The notes under the pieces are model-generated. The model had not been told where the DNA came from, ran no database searches, and worked only from the letters and a program-made list of their open reading frames with translations. Shown here piece after piece: positions 43,133-47,780 of a stretch of DNA of 47,780 nt. Location: positions 1 to 47,780 of the forward strand of contig JBOFSQ010000071.1 of assembly GCA_051651625.1 (NCBI GenBank). Reading direction: 5' to 3'. The position numbers were made by a program, and so were the translations under genes. This DNA is from JBOFSQ01 sp051651625 (GTDB lineage Bacteria; Planctomycetota; Planctomycetia; Pirellulales; Thermoguttaceae). Position 1 is the first letter of the stretch. Each line of letters begins with the position of its first letter.

Positions 43133-45907
43133 ATGTCCCGATATGTTTATTGGCTCGTGTTTGCGTTGATATTTGGAGCGATGCCGTTGTCTGCCGCCGA
43201 GACTTCGCCGTATGAAGTCGTTTGGACGACGCCGAGTGAGAATGTCTACGGGACGATGCCGCTCGGTAATGGTGAAGTCGCGCTCAATGCGTGGATCGAC
43301 CCGCTCGGCGACTTGCGTTTCTACATCGCACGCATCGACTCTATCGACGAAAATGGACGCATTCTCAAAGTTGGTGCCGTTCGCATTCGCGTTGGTGAAG
43401 CCAGTGAGAAACGAACGAGCGACAATTTTGAACAACGGCTCGATACAACCAAAGGCGTGATGGAAGCAGCGTTCGGACGCGATCAAGATCGCGTGACGAT
43501 GCGACTCTGGGTCGATGCGCACCGACCCGTTATTGTCGTCGAGGTGACAACTGCAAAACCCGTCACCGCCACCGTGACAGCCGAAAATTGGCGAACACAG
43601 CGCGAAACGCTCGCGTCAATCGAGACTGGCGATCTCTATAAAAATTCGTCGTTTGAAACTGTTGTCGAACCCGACACCGTTATTACCGGTCTCACCGACG
43701 CCATCGGTTGGTATCACCGCAACATCCACTCGCTTCCATACGAGCGAGTCGCGGCAATTCAAGGAATGGACACGTTCCCGCGCGAGAACCCGATTCTTCA
43801 TCGCACGTTCGGCGCGGTCGTTAGCTGCGAACGACCAAAACGTCTCGACGATACAACACTACAATCTACTTCGGGGACGACGCACCGATTTGAAATTGTC
43901 GCGCACACGCAGCATCCATCGACAGAAAAAGAGTGGCTCACCGAAGCCGAACAGATTTTGAGCGCAGCGAAAAAAGTTTCGCACACCGAGCGTCAGCAAA
44001 AACACGAAGCGTGGTGGAACGAGTTTTGGAACCGTAGCTACATCCATATCACGCCCGCCCAAAACGGTACCGCATCGCGGCACGACCCGATTCCAAGAAA
44101 TTCGCATCCCGTCGTCATCGGACGCGATCAAGGTGGAGCCTCGCAATTCGCGGGGAAAATCGGTCGAGTCGCCATCCACCGTGAGCAACTCGCGCCCGAA
44201 GTGATCAAGTCTCTTGCTACCAGCGAACCAACAAAGTCGTTCAAACGTGCTGACACGTTTTTTGAAACTGTCGCCGAAAAACCGATGGCGATTGACGATT
44301 CGTCGGCGTGGGAGTTCGCCGGTGGTCTCACGGTTGAAGCGTGGATTCAGCCGTCAAAAATCGGCGGTTACGCGCGGATTGTAGACAAGATCACGCCCGG
44401 CGGCTCCGACGGTTTTCTCTTCGACATTACGCCGAATGGCAGTTTGCGGTGGATCGCTGGCTCTATCACACAGACAACGCAACCGCAACTGGTTGCTGGA
44501 GAGTGGTGCCACGTCGCCATCGTTGTCTTACAGCGAGGCAACGCGACGTTCTTCGTCAACGGAACACCGCTCGAACCCGCGCAAGACAACGACTCGCTTT
44601 CCGATGAGTTTGTCTTGACACGCGGCTATGCTCTTCAGCGTTATGTGACGGCGTGTGCGGGGCGAGGACGTTATCCGATCAAGTTCAATGGGTCGCTCTT
44701 CACCGTCCCTGAAAAGGGTGCGCCGGGCGACGCCGACTACCGCCGTTGGGGAACAGGTTACTGGTATCAAAACACGCGGCTCCCATACTTGTCGATGCCT
44801 GCTGCGGGCGACTGGGAGATGATGCAACCGTTCTTCCAAATGTATCACGACATCTTGCCGCTGTGCAAGTATCGCACGAAAAAATATCTCGGACACGACG
44901 GCGCGTATTATCCAGAGTGCATCTACTTTTGGGGCGATGTCTTTCCAGAAACATATCACTGGACGCCGTTGTGGAATGAGCGCGACGACAAGTTGCAAGC
45001 GAGTGGCTGGCACAAGTGGGAGTGGGTTGGCGGTCTCGAAACGGCGTGGATGATGCTCGAATACTACGACTACACCGAGGACGCAACGTTCTTGCGTGAG
45101 AAGGCGATTCCGTTTGCTCAAGAGATTTTAACATTTTTCGATCAGCACTATGCGGTCAATGCTGATGGGCGTCTTGTGATGCACCCATCGCAGGCACTCG
45201 AAACGTGGTGGGATTGCACCAATCCGATGCCGGAAGTGGCGGGACTTCGCGCCGTGATAGCGAGGCTGTTGTCGTTACCGGAATCGCTCACGTCGAAAGA
45301 GCAGCGCGAGTTTTGGTTGGCGTTGCAGCGAAAAATCCCTGAGTTACCCGCGACGACATCGCCCGACGGAAAACCGGCGTTGGCACCCGCAGAGCGGTTC
45401 GCACAAAAATGCAATGTTGAGAATCCAGAACTCTATGCGGTGTTTCCGTTCCGCCAGTGTGCGTATGAACTGCCGAACGCCGCGCTTGGGGTTGAGGCAC
45501 TCAAGCACCGTTCTGATCGCGGGGCGTTCGGTTGGCGGCAAGACGACATCTTCATGGCGTATCTCGGTCTTACCGACGATGCACGCGACTCTCTTATAAC
45601 GCGGGCGAGAAACAAGCACACGGCGTCTCGGTTCCCAGTATTTTGGGGACCGAATTACGACTGGATTCCCGACCAAGACCACGGCGGAATTTTAACGAAG
45701 GGGGTTCAGAGTTTGATTATGCAGTGCAGCGGACGCCAGATCGATCTATTGCCCGCTTGGCCGACGGATTGGAACTGCCATTTCAAGTTACACGCCCCGT
45801 ACCGCACGATCATCGAAGGTCGCGTCGAAGACGGGCGTCTTGTCGAGATGACAGTCACACCGAAAGAACGTGAAAAAGATGTGCGTGTGCTTTTGCCGGT
45901 GAAGTAG
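43133..45907 (+). CDS. Secreted GH95-like (DUF5703-type) glycoside hydrolase with an inserted LamG domain
   Basis: 924 aa from MSRYVYWLVFALIFGA, a signal peptide cleaved near SAA. The open frame further upstream crosses the MITE. N-terminal beta domain typical of DUF5703/GH95 proteins (ENVYGTMPLGNGEVALNAWI). A LamG-like domain is inserted at about 320-490. The (alpha/alpha)6 barrel resumes at QRYVTACAGRGRYPIKFNG (about 502) and continues with WWDCTNPMPEVAGLRAV and GAFGWRQDDIFMAYLG. Likely releases sugars from complex glycans; exact specificity unknown. In the LamG insert, the segment that is normally last precedes the segment that is normally first. Confidence 0.82.
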   Translation: MSRYVYWLVFALIFGAMPLSAAETSPYEVVWTTPSENVYGTMPLGNGEVALNAWIDPLGDLRFYIARIDSIDENGRILKVGAVRIRVGEASEKRTSDNFEQRLDTTKGVMEAAFGRDQDRVTMRLWVDAHRPVIVVEVTTAKPVTATVTAENWRTQRETLASIETGDLYKNSSFETVVEPDTVITGLTDAIGWYHRNIHSLPYERVAAIQGMDTFPRENPILHRTFGAVVSCERPKRLDDTTLQSTSGTTHRFEIVAHTQHPSTEKEWLTEAEQILSAAKKVSHTERQQKHEAWWNEFWNRSYIHITPAQNGTASRHDPIPRNSHPVVIGRDQGGASQFAGKIGRVAIHREQLAPEVIKSLATSEPTKSFKRADTFFETVAEKPMAIDDSSAWEFAGGLTVEAWIQPSKIGGYARIVDKITPGGSDGFLFDITPNGSLRWIAGSITQTTQPQLVAGEWCHVAIVVLQRGNATFFVNGTPLEPAQDNDSLSDEFVLTRGYALQRYVTACAGRGRYPIKFNGSLFTVPEKGAPGDADYRRWGTGYWYQNTRLPYLSMPAAGDWEMMQPFFQMYHDILPLCKYRTKKYLGHDGAYYPECIYFWGDVFPETYHWTPLWNERDDKLQASGWHKWEWVGGLETAWMMLEYYDYTEDATFLREKAIPFAQEILTFFDQHYAVNADGRLVMHPSQALETWWDCTNPMPEVAGLRAVIARLLSLPESLTSKEQREFWLALQRKIPELPATTSPDGKPALAPAERFAQKCNVENPELYAVFPFRQCAYELPNAALGVEALKHRSDRGAFGWRQDDIFMAYLGLTDDARDSLITRARNKHTASRFPVFWGPNYDWIPDQDHGGILTKGVQSLIMQCSGRQIDLLPAWPTDWNCHFKLHAPYRTIIEGRVEDGRLVEMTVTPKEREKDVRVLLPVK

Positions 45908-46082
45908 CTCCATAAATCGGGGTCTAATTGCCATTGCAAACAATGGACAAGGTGGACGTAATGGACAAAGGCTGCTCTAAAGTGCTCGTCGAACTGCGAA
46001 ACCGGTTTCTCAAAGATGAAAAAACGAAGGCGGTTGAGACGGGTGCTGTAGAGTTGCATGCGAGCGAAGCCAGAATCGGAGC

Positions 46083-46228
46083 ACGAAGCATAAGCGAGTG
46101 GCAACAAATCAGAGCGGGAAGCGTAAGCGAGTGACAGTGCAACCCCAAGTCCAATAGGACGTATAGGTCATATAGGGCCTATATGACACACCGCACCACG
46201 CGGTCACTTGCTTACGCTTCCCGCTCCG
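46083..46228. repeat. Repeat cluster in the gap after the GH95-like gene
   Basis: Contains ACGAAGCATAAGCGAGTG (46083-46100), AGCGGGAAGCGTAAGCGAGTG-type sequence (46109-46133), a perfect palindrome GTCATATAGG-G-CCTATATGAC (46167-46187) and TCACTTGCTTACGCTTCCCG (from 46204). The first part of the gap (45908-46080) includes an ATGGACAA direct repeat. A short open frame at 45928-46134 is likely a product of these repeats. Confidence 0.75.
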
Positions 46229-46250
46229 ACTCTCCGCCAACGTCAACCCG

Positions 46251-46285
46251 CAGTTCAACCGGTGGCTTTACAGCCACCGCTCGCC
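46251..46285 (+). repeat. Covarying hairpin repeat, copy 3
   Basis: Flank CAGTTC-A-AC, stem CGGTGGCT, loop TTAC, stem AGCCACCG, flank CTCGCC. Same architecture as 24216-24252 and 24318-24352 with a different but fully paired stem. Confidence 0.75.
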
Positions 46286-46288
46286 AAG

Positions 46289-46421
46289 GAATAACAGCCC
46301 GAAACGGAGCGGAGCGAAGTGAGGGAGGTGACGACGTTGCCGTCAGTGTTGTGAACGCAAAGTCTTCACTTCCCTCACTACACTCCGCTATCGCTACGTT
46401 ACGTTTCGGGCTGTTGTTATC
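46289..46421. repeat. Imperfect long inverted repeat
   Basis: AATAACAGCCCGAAACG and its near-exact inverse CGTTTCGGGCTGTTGTT form the outer arms, with GTGAGGGA and TCCCTCAC inside. About 130 bp overall; no gene. It is the right-hand part of the non-coding block 45908-46587. Confidence 0.7.
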
Positions 46422-46451
46422 ATGGGACAAATTTTTTCCCGTACCCGCCAT

Positions 46452-46547
46452 TCACAACTTGCCGTAACCGTCTAAAATCCGTTCCCAAAATTGCACTCGC
46501 TCCGCAAGCGTGAGATTTTTCTCTGCGGCTCGTGCCGTGGGCTTTCG
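46452..46547 (-). pseudogene. Short unidentified coding fragment, possible gene tail
   Basis: On the minus strand about 31 codons read RKPTARAAEKNLTLAERVQF, then WERILDGYGKL and a stop, bounded upstream by another stop. The regular helical pattern suggests the end of a lost gene, but I do not recognise it. It could be chance. Confidence 0.3.
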
Positions 46548-46609
46548 CTAAACGTGGTGCGCGTGTTTCTCGTGAAAGGTTGCCAAAATGATGATGCGTT
46601 TAGGGTCGC

Positions 46610-47780
46610 GTGCTGTGCTGTGCTGTAGCAACAAGCTATGGGCAGTTAGAATTTAATGAGTCGCCAGCAGCGTATGTAAAGCGACTCGGTACAAATGACC
46701 TTACGGGTAATTTAACGTCCGAACAGCGGGCGGCGATTCAGCAGTGTTTGAATAGACTTGAGTCCGAAACTGTTGCACACAACGCACGCTGGATCGGTAA
46801 GGTCGGGGTCTTGGAGCAAGCACGCGCGGAAGGACATGTATATCGTGTTCGCTATGACCGCGATGTAGCCGCAATCAAGGCATGGCCCAACGGCAAGAAT
46901 CCGAACGCAAAACCAGAGCCGAAGCCCGAACCTTCCAAACCACAACCACCGCAGAAAACCGACGCCGAGAAGAAGGCGGAAGAAAACGCAAAGAAAATCG
47001 AGAACGCCGACTGCAAGAATTGTTGTCCGTATGACAATCTCGACAAGATCAAGGACTTGAATCTCACGCCGGAGCAGCAGCAGAAGATTGACGCACTTCG
47101 CAAACTGCGGCAAATGAAGATGGCGCAGAGCGTCAAGATGGCGAAGACGAAACGGTATAGCACTACGTCGCGGCGGTCGCTCTATCGGATTTTACGGTAT
47201 TTCTTTTCGCTCTACAATTACCGTATTCGTTACACGATGACACCAAATCAGATCGCCATTTTCGACGTTTTCAACGACGACGTGGTGATGAACGTTGACC
47301 GTCTTGAAGACTTGCTTGCTGGAATGAGTGAGCAAGAAGTTTTCAGCGATGATAAAAACGCCCCCGAAATGGTAGAGACCGGCGACAAGAAGCGTCTCAC
47401 GCGGACGAACTTTGCGGAATATGACGAGTTTCGCAAGATGCTCGTTCTCGACGATGAGCAACTTCACGAACTCGCCGCGCTCGACAGCGACGCCCGCGGC
47501 AACTTTGAAGCGGCGGTCGAAGCCATTTCCAAAGACAAATCCCGCGAGCAAGCGATATTGGAAGACGCCGACAAAGAGTTTGCGTCGATTCAGGCGAAAA
47601 TTCGCAAACTGATTCCGCGCGGGCAGAAGGAAGACTTCAATACGCTGATGCTGCTCTTGTTTGACGCGCTAGAGTTTCCATCGCAGAACATGGCATCGTT
47701 TGCGGCGTTTGAAATGTCCGAAGACGAAGTGAAAAAGCTCGATGGCATTTTGCAACCGTTTCTCAAGTCGAACACGAAAG
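46610..47780 (+). CDS. Secreted protein of unknown function, incomplete at the right edge
   Basis: At least 390 codons from GTG 46610 (MLCCAVATSYGQLEFNE). Three ATGs at 46588-46596, with AAAGG upstream, are in another frame and would give a better signal peptide (MMMRLGSRAVLCC). The two frames join if the (TGCTG)3 tract at 46611-46625 gains one unit. Sequence: a Lys/Pro/Glu-rich linker (about 95-120), CKNCC, a helical LTPEQQQKIDALRKLRQMKM segment, a mixed domain (FSLYNYRIRYTMTPNQIAIF) and two helical stretches ending at the edge. Partly like LTxxQ-type periplasmic proteins, but not a confident match. Confidence 0.6.
   Translation, partial: MLCCAVATSYGQLEFNESPAAYVKRLGTNDLTGNLTSEQRAAIQQCLNRLESETVAHNARWIGKVGVLEQARAEGHVYRVRYDRDVAAIKAWPNGKNPNAKPEPKPEPSKPQPPQKTDAEKKAEENAKKIENADCKNCCPYDNLDKIKDLNLTPEQQQKIDALRKLRQMKMAQSVKMAKTKRYSTTSRRSLYRILRYFFSLYNYRIRYTMTPNQIAIFDVFNDDVVMNVDRLEDLLAGMSEQEVFSDDKNAPEMVETGDKKRLTRTNFAEYDEFRKMLVLDDEQLHELAALDSDARGNFEAAVEAISKDKSREQAILEDADKEFASIQAKIRKLIPRGQKEDFNTLMLLLFDALEFPSQNMASFAAFEMSEDEVKKLDGILQPFLKSNTK

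Noticed and set aside
45928..46134. 68-aa + strand frame (MPLQTMDKVDVMDKG).
   Set aside because: Its second half is the CACTCGCTTACGCTTC repeat read in reverse, and there is no ribosome-binding site.

Overview
The window looks like a chromosomal segment of a planctomycete, probably in or near Pirellulales. Four things point there: a 23S rRNA gene with its own promoter and no adjacent 16S gene; a lipoprotein built of 'TDAGL'-type leucine-rich repeats; secreted proteins of the DUF1080, DUF5703/GH95-like and parallel beta-helix types; and housekeeping proteins mixed with planctomycete-style hypotheticals. This rests on family recognition by eye, with no database search. Gene density is high, most genes are on the + strand, and no CRISPR array, tRNA or intact transposase gene was seen.

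Layout. 1-2500: the 5' ~1960 nt of a 23S rRNA gene (minus strand, running off the left edge), preceded by a leader with a boxA-like antitermination site and two tandem sigma70-type promoters, then divergent valS. 5.8-13.5 kb: two secreted proteins separated by a 146-bp inverted-repeat element, then glnE. 13.5-16.4 kb (minus): coaD and a UvrD/PcrA helicase. 16.4-20.2 kb: two tiny proteins (one membrane, one free-standing RNA-polymerase alpha-CTD-like), a membrane protein, NAD kinase and a HAD-FeoA fusion, the last three overlapping. 20.1-24.2 kb: a trypsin-like protease (minus), fliR, a FliA-type sigma factor and a GT2 glycosyltransferase. 24.2-24.75 kb: non-coding, with repeats, an autotransporter relic and the groEL terminator. 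24.7-27.8 kb (minus): groES-groEL with a possible sigma54 promoter, and an LRR lipoprotein. 27.9-35.1 kb: a fatty-acid operon (rpmF-fabD-ORF6N-GNAT-fabG-DUF1080-acpP-fabF-pdxA-binding lipoprotein) in which unrelated genes sit between the fab genes. 35.3-41.3 kb: a transglutaminase-like lipoprotein, an acyl-ACP/CoA synthetase, an NAD-dependent epimerase and hypotheticals. 41.4-45.9 kb: a toroid-repeat membrane protein and a large GH95-like enzyme. 45.9-47.8 kb: repeat-rich DNA, then an incomplete secreted protein with a possible repeat-tract frameshift at its start.

The most unusual content is in the repeats. Two 146-bp TIR elements lie in inverted orientation; one supplies both the stop codon of the gene before it and the start codon of the gene after it. 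A ~100-bp repeat occurs three times, twice contributing the TAG stop of coaD and of groES. A short hairpin family has conserved flanks and stems that differ between copies by compensatory changes. A CACTCGCTTACGCTTC repeat and a long 'CACAAAGGCACGAAG' palindrome fill most other gaps.

Working together: fabD, fabG, acpP and fabF form the core of type II fatty-acid synthesis, with rpmF upstream as in many bacteria. The ligase at 37.3 kb could recycle acyl chains onto ACP or CoA. The secreted GH95-like enzyme, DUF1080 protein, DUF4185-like protein and beta-helix protein suggest breakdown of complex polysaccharides.
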